Shown in pieces: positions 41,662 through 50,471 of a stretch of DNA of 64,000 nucleotides; the first letter of the stretch is position 1, and every line of letters starts with the position of its first letter. Source of the stretch: JAEUOS01 sp965279115 (GTDB lineage Bacteria; Pseudomonadota; Gammaproteobacteria; Burkholderiales; JAEUOS01); the NCBI GenBank assembly GCA_965279115.1, contig OZ257137.1, positions 1,426,001-1,490,000 of the forward strand. The letters run 5' to 3'. The position numbers and the translations under genes were made by a program. The notes beneath the pieces were generated by a model. That model worked only from the letters and a program-made list of their open reading frames with translations, was not told the origin of the DNA and did not search any database.

Positions 41662-43173
41662 ATGGCGCGCACCCTGATCCGCAATGCGCGCGTGCTCACG
41701 CTGGACGATGCCGGCAGGGCGCATGCCTGCGCCGACATCCTCATCGACGGCACGCAGATCGCCGCCATCGGCCCCGACCTCGCAGCGGAAAACATCGACC
41801 GGGTGATCGAGGCGCGCGGCAAGCTCGCCATGCCGGGTCTCATCAACGGCCATTTCCATTCGCCCGGCAACATGATGTGCGGCGCGCTCACCGACATGCC
41901 GCTGGAGCTGTTCATGCTCTTCGAGGTGCCGCCGGGCGGCGAAGGCGGCGTCGGGCACCGCCTGGCCTATGTGCAGACCCTGCTGGGCGCCGTGGAAATG
42001 TTGAAGAGCGGCATCACCGCCGTGCATGACGACCCGTACCACAACCCCGCGCCCACGCCGGAGGGCATCAACGCAATCATGCGCGCCTACGCGGACTCGG
42101 GCATCCGCGCCACGGTGTCGATCAACCACCCGAACAAGGTGGAGCATTCCAAGTACCCTTTCCTCAGGGACCTGCTGCCGGCGAACGTGATCGCGCGCAT
42201 GGATGCGGTGCCGCGCTGGAGCGCCGCCGAGGTCACCGATCTGTATCGCTGGTTCCACCACCAGTGGCACGCCACCGCCGACGGGCGCCTGCGCATCGCG
42301 GTATCCAATTCGGCGCCGCAGCGCGTCTCCGACGACTACTTCGGTGCGCTCTCGGATTTCAGCCGCGCGCATGACCTGCCCTTCGACATCCACATGCTGG
42401 AAACCCGCCTGCAGCGGGTATTCGGCCAGGAGGTGTGGGGCAAGTCGCTGGTGCGCCAGGTGCATGACCTGGGATTCCTCGACGAACGCATGCTGGTGAT
42501 CCACGCCATCTGGGTCGACGAGGCCGACATGGAACTGCTGGCCCAGGCCGGCTGCACCGTGGCCCACAACCCGGTGTGCAACCTCAAGCTCGGCAGCGGC
42601 GTCATGCCGTTCCGGCGCCTGGCGCGACATGGCATACCGATTGCATTGGGTACGGATGAACGCAACACCGACGACACCACCAATGTCTGGGGCGCCATGA
42701 AAACCGCCGGCCTGATCCACAAGATTGCCGAACCCGATTACCGCGACTGGCCCACCGCCACCGAAGTGCTGGCCTGCGCCACCCGCGGCGGCGCGCGCGG
42801 CATGCGCCTGGAGGGCACCATCGGCCAGCTCGCGATGGGCGCCCAGGCCGACCTGATCCTGGTGGACCTGGACACCCTGCCCTTCACCCCGCTCAACAAC
42901 CTTGAACGCCAGCTGGTGTTCTGCGAGAACGGTTCTTCGGTACGCCTGACCATGGTGGCCGGCGAGGTGGTGGTCGAGGACGGCGTGGTCAAGAGTGTCG
43001 ACGAAGCCGCGCTGCGCGCCGAGGTGCGCGAGCTTTCCGCCGAATTCGCCGACAGCATGCGCGCCACCGAAGCCGCCGCCGGCGCGCTGGAGCCCTATTA
43101 CCGCGACATGTATCTGCGCGCCCTCAAGGTGCCGGTGGGCATGGAACGCCGCGCCGGACCGATGCTGCCGTAA
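41662..43173 (+). CDS. amidohydrolase (cytosine deaminase / atrazine chlorohydrolase-like)
   Basis: A 503-residue metal-dependent hydrolase. The metal His pair is in GLINGHFHSPGN (H64, H66). Later metal ligands are in HMLETRLQ and VIHAIWVD, and the acid in LGTDERNTDD. This order matches subtype-III amidohydrolases acting on cyclic or aromatic C-N bonds (TrzN, AtzA, guanine deaminase, SsnA). The ATG at 41662 begins with the beta-sandwich strands typical of the family; the open frame upstream overlaps the racemase gene. It likely opens or deaminates the ring of the pathway substrate. Confidence 0.88.
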   Translation: MARTLIRNARVLTLDDAGRAHACADILIDGTQIAAIGPDLAAENIDRVIEARGKLAMPGLINGHFHSPGNMMCGALTDMPLELFMLFEVPPGGEGGVGHRLAYVQTLLGAVEMLKSGITAVHDDPYHNPAPTPEGINAIMRAYADSGIRATVSINHPNKVEHSKYPFLRDLLPANVIARMDAVPRWSAAEVTDLYRWFHHQWHATADGRLRIAVSNSAPQRVSDDYFGALSDFSRAHDLPFDIHMLETRLQRVFGQEVWGKSLVRQVHDLGFLDERMLVIHAIWVDEADMELLAQAGCTVAHNPVCNLKLGSGVMPFRRLARHGIPIALGTDERNTDDTTNVWGAMKTAGLIHKIAEPDYRDWPTATEVLACATRGGARGMRLEGTIGQLAMGAQADLILVDLDTLPFTPLNNLERQLVFCENGSSVRLTMVAGEVVVEDGVVKSVDEAALRAEVRELSAEFADSMRATEAAAGALEPYYRDMYLRALKVPVGMERRAGPMLP

Positions 43174-43182
43174 AGGAAACCG

Positions 43183-44094
43183 ATGCTCGCCACCCACGGA
43201 CGCTTCGACTATTCGGCCATCACCGAACGGCCCGGCTTCACCTGGCCAGGCGGCAAACGCCTGGCCGTGTATGTGGCGCTCAACCTCGAGGCCTATGCCT
43301 TCGGCGAAGGCATGATCGAGGAGATCGCCACGCCCGGCCCCGGCCCGGCGCCCGACGTGATGAACTGGTCCTGGCTGGAATACGGCAACCGGGTGGGTGG
43401 CTGGCGCCTGCAGCGCATGTTCGCCGAGCTGGGCCTGCCCTGCACCCTGCTGGTCAACGCCGAGGTGTATCGCCATTGCCCGCAATTGCCCGAGGCCTTC
43501 GCCTCGGCCGGTGCGGAGATCGCCGCGCACGGGCGCACCAATTCCGAATTGCAGGGCAACCTGCCGGAGCCCGCGGAGGCCGCGCTCATCGCCGGCGCCA
43601 CCGCCGCCATCGAGGCCGGCGCCGGGCGCCGCCCGCAGGGCTGGCTGGGGCCGTGGATTTCCGAGAGCCGGGTCACACCCGACCTGCTGCACGAGGCCGG
43701 CTACCGCTATGTGCTGGACTGGTGCTGCGACGACCAGCCCTTCTGGCTCAAGACCCGCGGCGGGCGCCTGCTGGCCGTGCCCTATCCGCAGGAATTGAAC
43801 GACAGCAACACCGTGATCGGCCGGCGCGTCAATCCGGATGCCTTCGCCGACATGATCGTCGACAACTTCGGCGAAATGCGCCGCCAGGCCGCCGACCAGC
43901 CGCTGGTGATGGGCGTATCGCTGCATGCCCACTGCGCCGGGCAGCCGTTCCGCCTCAAGCATTTCCGCCGTGCGCTGTCGGTGATTTCCGCCGCGCTGCC
44001 CGACGTCTGGGTCACCACCGCCGGCGCGATCGCCGAGCATTACATCAACACGAGCGCCGGGCTTGAACCGGCGCCGCGAGACAAGGCGCAGTGA
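43183..44094 (+). CDS. polysaccharide deacetylase family hydrolase (PuuE allantoinase-like)
   Basis: A 303-residue NodB-fold hydrolase. It has the layout of the PuuE/allantoinase branch: RFDYSAITERPGFTWPGGKRLAVYVALNLE at the N-terminus, NRVGGWRLQRMFAELGLPCTLLVNA, AHGRTNSELQGN, WLGPWISESR with the following LLHEAGYRYVLDW, and VSLHAHCAGQPFRL near the end. Members of this branch hydrolyse cyclic ureides or imides rather than acetylated sugars. Start ATG 43183 lies 9 bases after the amidohydrolase stop. With the neighbouring hydroxyisourate-hydrolase-like genes this is the strongest hint to a ureide pathway. Confidence 0.82.
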   Translation: MLATHGRFDYSAITERPGFTWPGGKRLAVYVALNLEAYAFGEGMIEEIATPGPGPAPDVMNWSWLEYGNRVGGWRLQRMFAELGLPCTLLVNAEVYRHCPQLPEAFASAGAEIAAHGRTNSELQGNLPEPAEAALIAGATAAIEAGAGRRPQGWLGPWISESRVTPDLLHEAGYRYVLDWCCDDQPFWLKTRGGRLLAVPYPQELNDSNTVIGRRVNPDAFADMIVDNFGEMRRQAADQPLVMGVSLHAHCAGQPFRLKHFRRALSVISAALPDVWVTTAGAIAEHYINTSAGLEPAPRDKAQ

Positions 44095-44133
44095 GGCGCG
44101 TTCCTCACGCTCAATTCCGCAAAGGAGAACCGC

Positions 44134-44619
44134 ATGCAGGACGTCAGCCTTGAAAAAAGTGGGTCCGTGAACCTTGACCGCAGGGAGTTGCTGGCCGCCG
44201 GCACGCTCGCCGCCGGCGCCCTGCTCGCCAGCGCCGCCGGCAGTGCCGACGCGCAAACGCCACTGCCGCCCAAGCTTTCCACCCACGCCCTCGACACCTA
44301 CACCGGCAAGCAGGCCGCCGGCATCCGCATCGACCTCTACCAGATCGAGGGCGATACCCGCAAACTGCTCAAAAGCGTGCGCGCCAACGAGGAAGGCCGG
44401 GTCACCTCCAACCTGCTGGAAGGCGAAACCCTGAAAGTGGCACGGTATGAGCTTGTCTTCCACGTCTCGGAGTACTACAAGAATCTTGGCGTGACGCAAT
44501 CCAACCCGGAATTCCTCGACGTGGTGCCCCTGCGGGTGGCGATCTGGGACGCCAAGCAGCGTTATCACATCCCCCTGTATTTCTCGCCCTGGGGCTACAT
44601 GACCTATCGCGGCAGCTGA
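44134..44619 (+). CDS. Tat-exported 5-hydroxyisourate hydrolase-like protein (transthyretin family)
   Basis: A 161-residue transthyretin-related protein. 5-Hydroxyisourate hydrolase opens the urate-derived ring to OHCU. The N-terminal about 45 residues (DRRELLAAGTLAAGALLASAAG after NL) form an atypical Tat/Sec signal. The enzyme core has LSTHALDTYTGKQAAGI with the catalytic His, the internal Arg-containing strand, YHIPLYFSPWGYM and the C-terminal YRGS signature needed for activity. All catalytic positions seem present. AAAGGAG precedes the ATG. A periplasmic location is unusual for this normally cytosolic activity. It precedes a paralogue by 57 bases. Confidence 0.85.
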   Translation: MQDVSLEKSGSVNLDRRELLAAGTLAAGALLASAAGSADAQTPLPPKLSTHALDTYTGKQAAGIRIDLYQIEGDTRKLLKSVRANEEGRVTSNLLEGETLKVARYELVFHVSEYYKNLGVTQSNPEFLDVVPLRVAIWDAKQRYHIPLYFSPWGYMTYRGS

Positions 44620-44676
44620 CGCGCGCGGCCATTGAAACCACCCCACTTGCCTGAAACACACTCCGGAGAACCCGTC

Positions 44677-45135
44677 ATGGAAGACACCCTGAAATCCCGC
44701 CGTGAATTCATCGCCGCCGGCATTGCTGCCGGTGGAGCCCTTATGGCCAGCAAGGAAGCGGCCGCCCAGGCCCCCGCCGGCGGCCGCGTCACCGCGCACA
44801 TCCTCGACCTCTACAGCGGCACGCCCGCCAGCGGCATCAAGCTCGACTTCTACGCCTACGAGGGCAACACCCCGACGCTGATCAAGTCGGCGGTTACCAA
44901 CGCGGACGGCCGTCCGCCGGAAGGCCCGCTGGTGCAGCCCGCCGGCATGAAGACCGGCCGCTATCGCATCGACGTGCATGTGGGTGACTACTACAAGAAG
45001 ATCGGCGCCAAGCTGCCGGGGGGCTACCATACCCGGCTGACGATGGAATTCGACATCTACGACGCCAAGCAACCGCACCACCTGCCCTTCCAGATCACGC
45101 CGTGGACGCAATCGTCCTCGGTGCTGCCGGGCTGA
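44677..45135 (+). CDS. second Tat-exported transthyretin-family protein, lacking the YRGS end
   Basis: A 152-residue paralogue of the preceding protein. The twin-arginine motif is clear (SRREFIAAGIAAGGALMA) and cleavage would follow AAAQA. The core has VTAHILDLYSGTPASGIKL and PHHLPFQITPW, so the His residues are conserved, but the C-terminus ends SSSVLPG instead of YRGS. That tetrapeptide closes the active site in hydroxyisourate hydrolases, so this protein has probably changed substrate or become a binding protein. ATG 44677 follows CGGAG. It directly precedes the TRAP transporter genes. Confidence 0.83.
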   Translation: MEDTLKSRREFIAAGIAAGGALMASKEAAAQAPAGGRVTAHILDLYSGTPASGIKLDFYAYEGNTPTLIKSAVTNADGRPPEGPLVQPAGMKTGRYRIDVHVGDYYKKIGAKLPGGYHTRLTMEFDIYDAKQPHHLPFQITPWTQSSSVLPG

Positions 45136-45171
45136 CACCCGTTCCCGCACTCCCCCACGAAAGGAAACTCC

Positions 45172-46170
45172 ATGAAAACAAGCTTCAAGGCCCTGGCGGC
45201 CGCCACCCTGGCCGCCCTGGCATTCGCGCCGCTCGGCGCCGCCGCCCAGGACAAGGTCCGTCTGGCCGGCAACTTCGAGATCGCGCATTCCTCCTCCATC
45301 GCGATGGAGCAGGTGTTCAAGCCCGAGTTGGCAAAGCTCACCAAGAACGCGCTCAACGTCGACCTGTTCCCCGCCATGCAGCTGGGCGGCGCCAAGGAGA
45401 ACGTCGATGCGGTGCGCGCCGGGTCGCTGCTCATGACCTGGACCGGTGCGGCCTACATGTCGCGCATCGTCCCCGAACTCGAAGCGGTGAGCCTGCCCTT
45501 CCTGTTCCCCGGCCGCGAAGCCGCCTTCAAGGTACTCGACGGCAACGTCGGCAAGCTGCTCGACCAGAAAATGGCCGACAAGAACTTCCTGGTGCTGGGC
45601 TGGATGGAACTCGGTTCGCGCAACATCACCAACAGCAAGCGCCCGATCAAGACCATGGAAGACCTGAAGGGCCTGAAGATCCGCCTGCAGCCCAATGAGA
45701 CCCACCTGGCCACCTTCCGCGCGCTCGGCGCCAACGCGGTGGCCATGGATGTCAAGGAACTCTATTCCGCCATGGAGCAGAAGGTGCTCGACGGCCAGGA
45801 AAACCCCTTCCCGATCATCCGCGCCGGGCGCTACAACGAGGTGCAGAAGTACCTCTCCAACAGCGGCCATTTCTTCGACTTCATCCTCGTACTGGCCAAC
45901 AAGAAGTCATTCGAGGCCTTGAAGCCCGAGTACCAGAAGGCGATCCGCGAGGCGATGAACACCGCCGTGGCCAGCCAGCGTGCGGCAGCCGCCAAGCAGG
46001 ACGCCGAGGCACTCGACGAACTCAAGAAGAAGATGGAGTTCACCGAGATCACCCCCGCGGTGCGCGAAGCCATGCGCAAGGCCTCCGCCGGCGTGGTCGA
46101 CGAGGTGAAAAAACGCGCCGGCGCCCCGCTGGTCGACAGTGTGCTGGCCGAAGTGGCCAAGATGAAGTAA
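45172..46170 (+). CDS. TRAP transporter substrate-binding protein, DctP family
   Basis: A 332-residue periplasmic binding protein with a signal peptide ending GAAAQD. The ligand-clamp features of DctP are seen: MQLGGAKENVDAVRAGS, SLPFLFPGREAAF, the RPIKTMEDLKGLKIRLQPNE segment, whose Arg contacts the ligand carboxylate, and AMEQKVLDGQENPFPII. AAAGGA precedes the ATG. It is the first gene of TRAP system 1, followed by the small and large membrane subunits. The ligand is a carboxylate; the catabolic neighbours suggest a ring-opened ureide or imide acid (inference). Confidence 0.93.
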   Translation: MKTSFKALAAATLAALAFAPLGAAAQDKVRLAGNFEIAHSSSIAMEQVFKPELAKLTKNALNVDLFPAMQLGGAKENVDAVRAGSLLMTWTGAAYMSRIVPELEAVSLPFLFPGREAAFKVLDGNVGKLLDQKMADKNFLVLGWMELGSRNITNSKRPIKTMEDLKGLKIRLQPNETHLATFRALGANAVAMDVKELYSAMEQKVLDGQENPFPIIRAGRYNEVQKYLSNSGHFFDFILVLANKKSFEALKPEYQKAIREAMNTAVASQRAAAAKQDAEALDELKKKMEFTEITPAVREAMRKASAGVVDEVKKRAGAPLVDSVLAEVAKMK

Positions 46171-46208
46171 GCGGCAAGGCACAGCAAACACCAGACCGGA
46201 GAAGATCG

Positions 46209-46694
46209 ATGTTCGGAAAATTGCTGGACGGCTTCGACCGGCTGGTGTGCTGGGCCATCATGGTGGCGATGGCCCTGATGGTGGCCGTGGTGTCGGTGCA
46301 GGTGCTGCTGCGCTACGGCTTCAACTCCTCGCTTGACTGGGCCGACGACATCGGCCGCCTGCTGTTTGTCACCTCGGTGTTCCTGGCGGTGCCGATCGGC
46401 ATCCGCCACAACGCCCATATCAGCATAGAACTGCTCGTGGCGCACCTTCCGGAGGGCGCGCGGGACATCCTCGCGCGCTTCGTCGCCGTGCTTTCCGCCG
46501 GCATGATGGTCATGATCGCCTGGTTCACGGTCCAGGTGGCAATCGACCAGTGGAGCGAGATGATGCCCACCCTCAGCATGAGCACCGCATGGTTCATGGT
46601 GCCGGTCGCCTTTGGTGCAGCGCACAGTGCGCTGCACCTCCTGCGCGTCATTGTGGCCGGGCCGGCGGCGCGCGCCGATCTGGCCGCGGAATAG
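46209..46694 (+). CDS. TRAP transporter small permease, DctQ family
   Basis: A 161-residue inner-membrane protein with four hydrophobic helices. The family landmarks are RYGFNSSLDWADDIGRLLFV and the GIRHNAHISIELLV segment. It bridges the binding protein and the large permease. ACCGGAGAAG precedes ATG 46209. It lies 38 bases after DctP and 8 bases before DctM, in one operon. Confidence 0.92.
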   Translation: MFGKLLDGFDRLVCWAIMVAMALMVAVVSVQVLLRYGFNSSLDWADDIGRLLFVTSVFLAVPIGIRHNAHISIELLVAHLPEGARDILARFVAVLSAGMMVMIAWFTVQVAIDQWSEMMPTLSMSTAWFMVPVAFGAAHSALHLLRVIVAGPAARADLAAE

Positions 46695-46702
46695 GGGACG
46701 CC

Positions 46703-47992
46703 ATGTCTATCGGCATATTCCTTGGCTTTCTGCTGTTGGGCGTGATCGGCATGCCGATCGCGTTTTCGCTCGGATTCGCGGCGCTGGTGGCGCTGGCCTT
46801 CTCGGGTGAGGGCTTCGCGATCATCCCGCAGCGCATGATGCATGCGGTCAACTCCTTCCCGCTGATGTCGATCCCGTTCTTCATCCTGGCGGGCGAACTG
46901 ATGGTCAAGGCCGGCATCGTCGAACGCCTGATCGAACTGGCCAACGCGGTGGTCGGCCGGGTGCGCGGTGGGCTGGCACATGTGACCATGCTCTCCGGCG
47001 CGGGGCTGGCCACCGTGTCGGGCGCGGCGGTGTCGGATGCCAGCGCGCTTTCGACCATCCTCGGACCTTCGCTGACCAAGGCCTATGACAAGCCCTTCGC
47101 CTCGGCGATCGTCGCCGCGGCGGGCAACCTCGGACCGATCATTCCACCTTCGGGCGCGATGATCGTCTACGCCTTCATGGCCGGCCCCTCGGTCTCGGTG
47201 GGCGGCATGTTCATGGCCGGTGTCATTCCCGGTTTGCTGATCACCATCGGCTTCATGCTGATCTGCACCTGGTACGTGGCCAAGCGCGGCTATCCGGCCA
47301 CCGGCGAGGCTTTCAGCTTTGCCAACGTGTTCGCGCAGTTGCGCCGCTCGGTCATCATCTTCATGATGCCGGTGGTGGTGATAGGTGGAATCGTCGGCGG
47401 CGCCTTCACCGCCACCGAAGGCTCGGCCATCGCGGTGGTGTACGCGCTGGCGGTGGGCTTCCTGGTCACGCGGCTCCTCAAGGTGGCCGACCTGCCGGGC
47501 ATATTGCTGCGCTCGGCCATCACCACCGCCATGGTGGGCGCGCTGATCGCATTCGCCTCGGTGGTGACCTACCTGCTGACGGTGGACTTGCTGCCGATGA
47601 AGGTGGCAGCGCTGGTGAAGTCGATCACCGACAGCCCGCTGGGCTACATGGCGCTGGTGGCGGTGGTGCTGTTCATCGTCGGCATGTTCCTCGAATCCAA
47701 CGCCGCCTACATCATGCTGGTACCGCTGCTGCATCCGATCGCCTTGCAGTATGGCATCGACCCCCTTCACTTCGGCTTCCTGTTCGTGCTCAACCTGGTG
47801 ATCGGCATGCTCACGCCGCCGGTGGGGGTGGTGCTGTTCGTGGTGTGCAGCATCAACAAGATATCGATGCGCGAAATCGTCGTCGCGCTATGGCCCTTCA
47901 TCACGCTGATGTACGGCGTGCTGGTGCTGTGCATGCTGTTCCCGCCCATCGTGACCTGGCTGCCGCGCCTGCTCGGCTACGGGGCCGGCTGA
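46703..47992 (+). CDS. TRAP transporter large permease, DctM family
   Basis: A 429-residue inner-membrane protein with about twelve helices, the sodium-coupled transport subunit. Typical segments: FPLMSIPFFILAGELM, GLAHVTMLSGAGLATVSGAAVSDASALSTI, NLGPIIPPSGAMIVYA, FTATEGSAIAVVYAL and LTPPVGVVLFVV. ATG 46703 follows AGGGGA. With the two preceding genes it completes TRAP system 1. Its stop is 6 bases ahead of the racemase-like gene. Confidence 0.94.
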   Translation: MSIGIFLGFLLLGVIGMPIAFSLGFAALVALAFSGEGFAIIPQRMMHAVNSFPLMSIPFFILAGELMVKAGIVERLIELANAVVGRVRGGLAHVTMLSGAGLATVSGAAVSDASALSTILGPSLTKAYDKPFASAIVAAAGNLGPIIPPSGAMIVYAFMAGPSVSVGGMFMAGVIPGLLITIGFMLICTWYVAKRGYPATGEAFSFANVFAQLRRSVIIFMMPVVVIGGIVGGAFTATEGSAIAVVYALAVGFLVTRLLKVADLPGILLRSAITTAMVGALIAFASVVTYLLTVDLLPMKVAALVKSITDSPLGYMALVAVVLFIVGMFLESNAAYIMLVPLLHPIALQYGIDPLHFGFLFVLNLVIGMLTPPVGVVLFVVCSINKISMREIVVALWPFITLMYGVLVLCMLFPPIVTWLPRLLGYGAG

Positions 47993-47998
47993 CGCGCG

Positions 47999-48709
47999 AT
48001 GGCACTGCACCGCATCGGCATGGTCCTGCCGTCGTCGAACACGGTCGTCGAACCCGAGTGCATCCGGCTCGCCGGGCTTTTGCCCGACGCGTCGGTGCAC
48101 TTCGCGCGCTTCGCGCTCACCGCGGTGAGCGTGGCCAACCCGGCGGCCGCCTATTACGACTCCGGCGCCATCCTCGGCGCGGCGCGCCTGCTGGCCGATG
48201 CGCGCTGCCACGCGATCTGCTGGAACGGCAGCGCGGGCGGGGTGGTCGGTTTCGAGCGCGACCGCCAGTTGTGCCGTGAGATCACCACCTCCACCGGCAT
48301 TCACGCCACCACCTCCAGTCTCGCCCTGCTCGATCAGTTCGAGCGCACCGATGTGCGGCGCTTTGCCATGGTGACGCTCAATCCGCCCGAGATGAACCGC
48401 ACCATCAAGGCGCACTTCGCCGCCGCCGGATACGAGTGCGTGGCCGCGACCGAGCGTGCCGACATTGCCGACAATTTCGCCATGGCGGCGGTCAGCCCGG
48501 ACGAGATCCGCGCCATGGCCGTCGCCTGTGTTGCCGGCAGCACGACCCGGCCCGACGCGCTCATCATCTACGGCACCAACACGCGCGGCGCCCTGGTGGC
48601 CAGACAGTTGCGCGACGAGCTGGGCCTGCCGGTGTACGACTCGGTGTCGTGGGGCATGTTCGGCGCCCTGCGCGCGCTCGGCCGCGACATCTCCGCGTTG
48701 GTCAGTTGA
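47999..48709 (+). CDS. maleate isomerase-like protein lacking both catalytic cysteines
   Basis: A 236-residue Asp/Glu racemase superfamily protein (RIGMVLPSSNTVVEPE at the start). Aligning it by eye with its relative at 39211, both active-site cysteine positions are glycine: G77 (ICWNGSAGG) and G192 (IIYGTNTRG). C74 and others are near but not in register. It should not work by the known thiol mechanism and may bind rather than convert its ligand, or use another chemistry. Conservation of the rest of the pocket (PSSNT, SDN-like and N-rich loops) argues against a decaying gene. It lies between two TRAP systems. Confidence 0.78.
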   Translation: MALHRIGMVLPSSNTVVEPECIRLAGLLPDASVHFARFALTAVSVANPAAAYYDSGAILGAARLLADARCHAICWNGSAGGVVGFERDRQLCREITTSTGIHATTSSLALLDQFERTDVRRFAMVTLNPPEMNRTIKAHFAAAGYECVAATERADIADNFAMAAVSPDEIRAMAVACVAGSTTRPDALIIYGTNTRGALVARQLRDELGLPVYDSVSWGMFGALRALGRDISALVS

Positions 48710-48781
48710 GGCCAAGGCGCGTACGATCCGCACTGCAACATATCCTCACAGCACGCATTCATTCACCCCTCGGAGCTTTTC

Positions 48782-49852
48782 ATGACAAAACACAAAACCC
48801 CGACTGCCGGCCAACGTGTACGCAAGCTCGGCCGCCTGCTCGCCCTCGCCGCCGCGCTCACCACTCCGCTCGCCTTCGCACAGAACATGCGCGTGGCCGG
48901 CAACTTCTCGGCCAACGGCAAGCATGTCGGCATCGAAAAGGGCTTCTTCATCGCCCTGCCCAAGCTCTCCGGCCTGCCGATCGAGGTCAACTACAACACC
49001 ATGGACGCGGTAAGCGTGCAGGCAGCCGATGCGCTGCGCCTCTTGCGCTCCGGCACCTTCGACGTGATGTCGGTGCAGATCGGCATGGCCTCGCGCGATG
49101 ACCCGTTCTTCGAGGGCGTGGACCTGATCGGCGTGTCGACCAACATGGCCGACCTCAGAAAGGCCGTGGACGCCTATCGTGAAGTGTTCGACAAGCGCCT
49201 GCAGGCCCGCTTCAACTCCAAGGTGATGACGCTGTGGCCGTTCGGCCCGCAGGTGTTCTATTGCAACCAGCCCATCAAGACCCTTGACGACCTGAAGGGC
49301 ATGAAGGTGCGCAGTTTCACGCCTTCGATGGCGGCGCTGATCCAGAGCCTGGGCGCCACCCCGGTGACCCTGCAGTTCTCCGAGGTGTACCCCGCCCTGC
49401 AGCGCGGCGTGGCCAACTGCGGCGTGACCTCGCCCACCTCGGGCAATTCCGGCAAGTGGCCGGAGGTGACCACGCACTTCCTGCCGCTGTCGGTTTCCGG
49501 CTCGGTGCAGGGACACTTCATGAACCTGGACTACTGGAAGAAGTTCAACCCCGAGCAGCAGAAGAACCTGACCTCGCAGTTCAAGAAAATGGAAGACGAG
49601 ATGTGGTCGCTGGCCGAGCGTGCCAACGCCGATGCCGTCAACTGCAACGTCGGCAAGGAACCCTGCAAGGAAAACACCAAGTTCTCCATGAACCTGGTGC
49701 AGGTGTCGGCCGCTGACGAGAAGCGCGTCAAGGACGCCGTCTCCAAGGTGGTGCTGCCGCTCTGGAAGAACACCTGCAACAAGGTGGACCCGAAGTGCAC
49801 GGAAATCTGGAACGGCACCGTCGGCAAGGCACGCGGCTACAAGATCGACTGA
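48782..49852 (+). CDS. TRAP transporter substrate-binding protein, DctP-like
   Basis: A 356-residue exported protein with a long signal peptide ending LAFAQ. DctP features are RVAGNFSANGKHVGIEKGF, QPIKTLDDLKGMKVRSFTPSMAALI and LQRGVANCGVTSPTSGN. It has several extra cysteines in the C-terminal third (NCNVGKEPCKENT, NTCNKVDPKCTEI), probably disulfides, unlike the binding protein of system 1. CGGAG lies before ATG 48782. It starts TRAP system 2. Confidence 0.9.
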   Translation: MTKHKTPTAGQRVRKLGRLLALAAALTTPLAFAQNMRVAGNFSANGKHVGIEKGFFIALPKLSGLPIEVNYNTMDAVSVQAADALRLLRSGTFDVMSVQIGMASRDDPFFEGVDLIGVSTNMADLRKAVDAYREVFDKRLQARFNSKVMTLWPFGPQVFYCNQPIKTLDDLKGMKVRSFTPSMAALIQSLGATPVTLQFSEVYPALQRGVANCGVTSPTSGNSGKWPEVTTHFLPLSVSGSVQGHFMNLDYWKKFNPEQQKNLTSQFKKMEDEMWSLAERANADAVNCNVGKEPCKENTKFSMNLVQVSAADEKRVKDAVSKVVLPLWKNTCNKVDPKCTEIWNGTVGKARGYKID

Positions 49853-49859
49853 GCCGGTC

Positions 49860-50471
49860 ATGCCGAAGAACGCGTTCTCCCGCTTCCTGGAGGCCAGCAC
49901 CTCGGTGCTGGTCATCATCTGCGGCTGGTGGCTGGTCGCGTTCTCGCTGGCCAGCTGTTTCGAGATGGTGGCGCGCAAGCTGTTCCAGTTCAGCCTGCAA
50001 GGCATCGACGAGATCGGTGGCTACACGCTCGCGGTGACCAGCGCCGTGGGGTTTTCCTACACGCTGATCACCCGCGGGCATACGCGCATCGACTTCCTGG
50101 TCTCGCGCTTTCCGGTCAAGATGCGCGCGGTGCTCAATTGCATCGCCATGGTGACGCTGGCCGGCATGGTGCTGTTTGCGGCCTATCGCGGCTGGAACGT
50201 GCTCTCGGAGACCATCGAGTTCCAGAGCACCGCCACAACCCCATTGCAGACGCCGATGTGGATTCCGCAGTCCATGTGGTACGTGGGCATCGTGCTGTTT
50301 GCCGCCATCACGCTTTACCTTGCGCTCAATTCGGTCTGGCTGCTGGCACGCGGCCGGGTCGATGAACTCAACCGCTACTACGGCCCGCAGACCCTCAAAG
50401 AGGAAATCGAAAGCGAAGCCGGCGACGTGTTGAAGGAAGTCGCGCATTCCGCACCGGGAGCCAAGGCATGA
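49860..50471 (+). CDS. TRAP transporter small permease, DctQ family
   Basis: A 203-residue membrane protein with four helices and a longer C-terminal cytoplasmic tail than its counterpart at 46209. Landmarks are QFSLQGIDEIGGYTLAVTSAVGFSYTL and the TRGHTRIDFLVSRF segment. It starts 7 bases after DctP, and its stop overlaps the DctM start by four bases, so the system 2 genes are translationally coupled. Confidence 0.9.
   Translation: MPKNAFSRFLEASTSVLVIICGWWLVAFSLASCFEMVARKLFQFSLQGIDEIGGYTLAVTSAVGFSYTLITRGHTRIDFLVSRFPVKMRAVLNCIAMVTLAGMVLFAAYRGWNVLSETIEFQSTATTPLQTPMWIPQSMWYVGIVLFAAITLYLALNSVWLLARGRVDELNRYYGPQTLKEEIESEAGDVLKEVAHSAPGAKA

Noticed and set aside
41512..45870. A 1452-codon open frame on the minus strand across the ureide cluster
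   Set aside because: It is antisense to five genes with clear motifs, and its translation is His/Gly/Arg-rich low-complexity sequence typical of reading GC-rich genes in the opposite frame.
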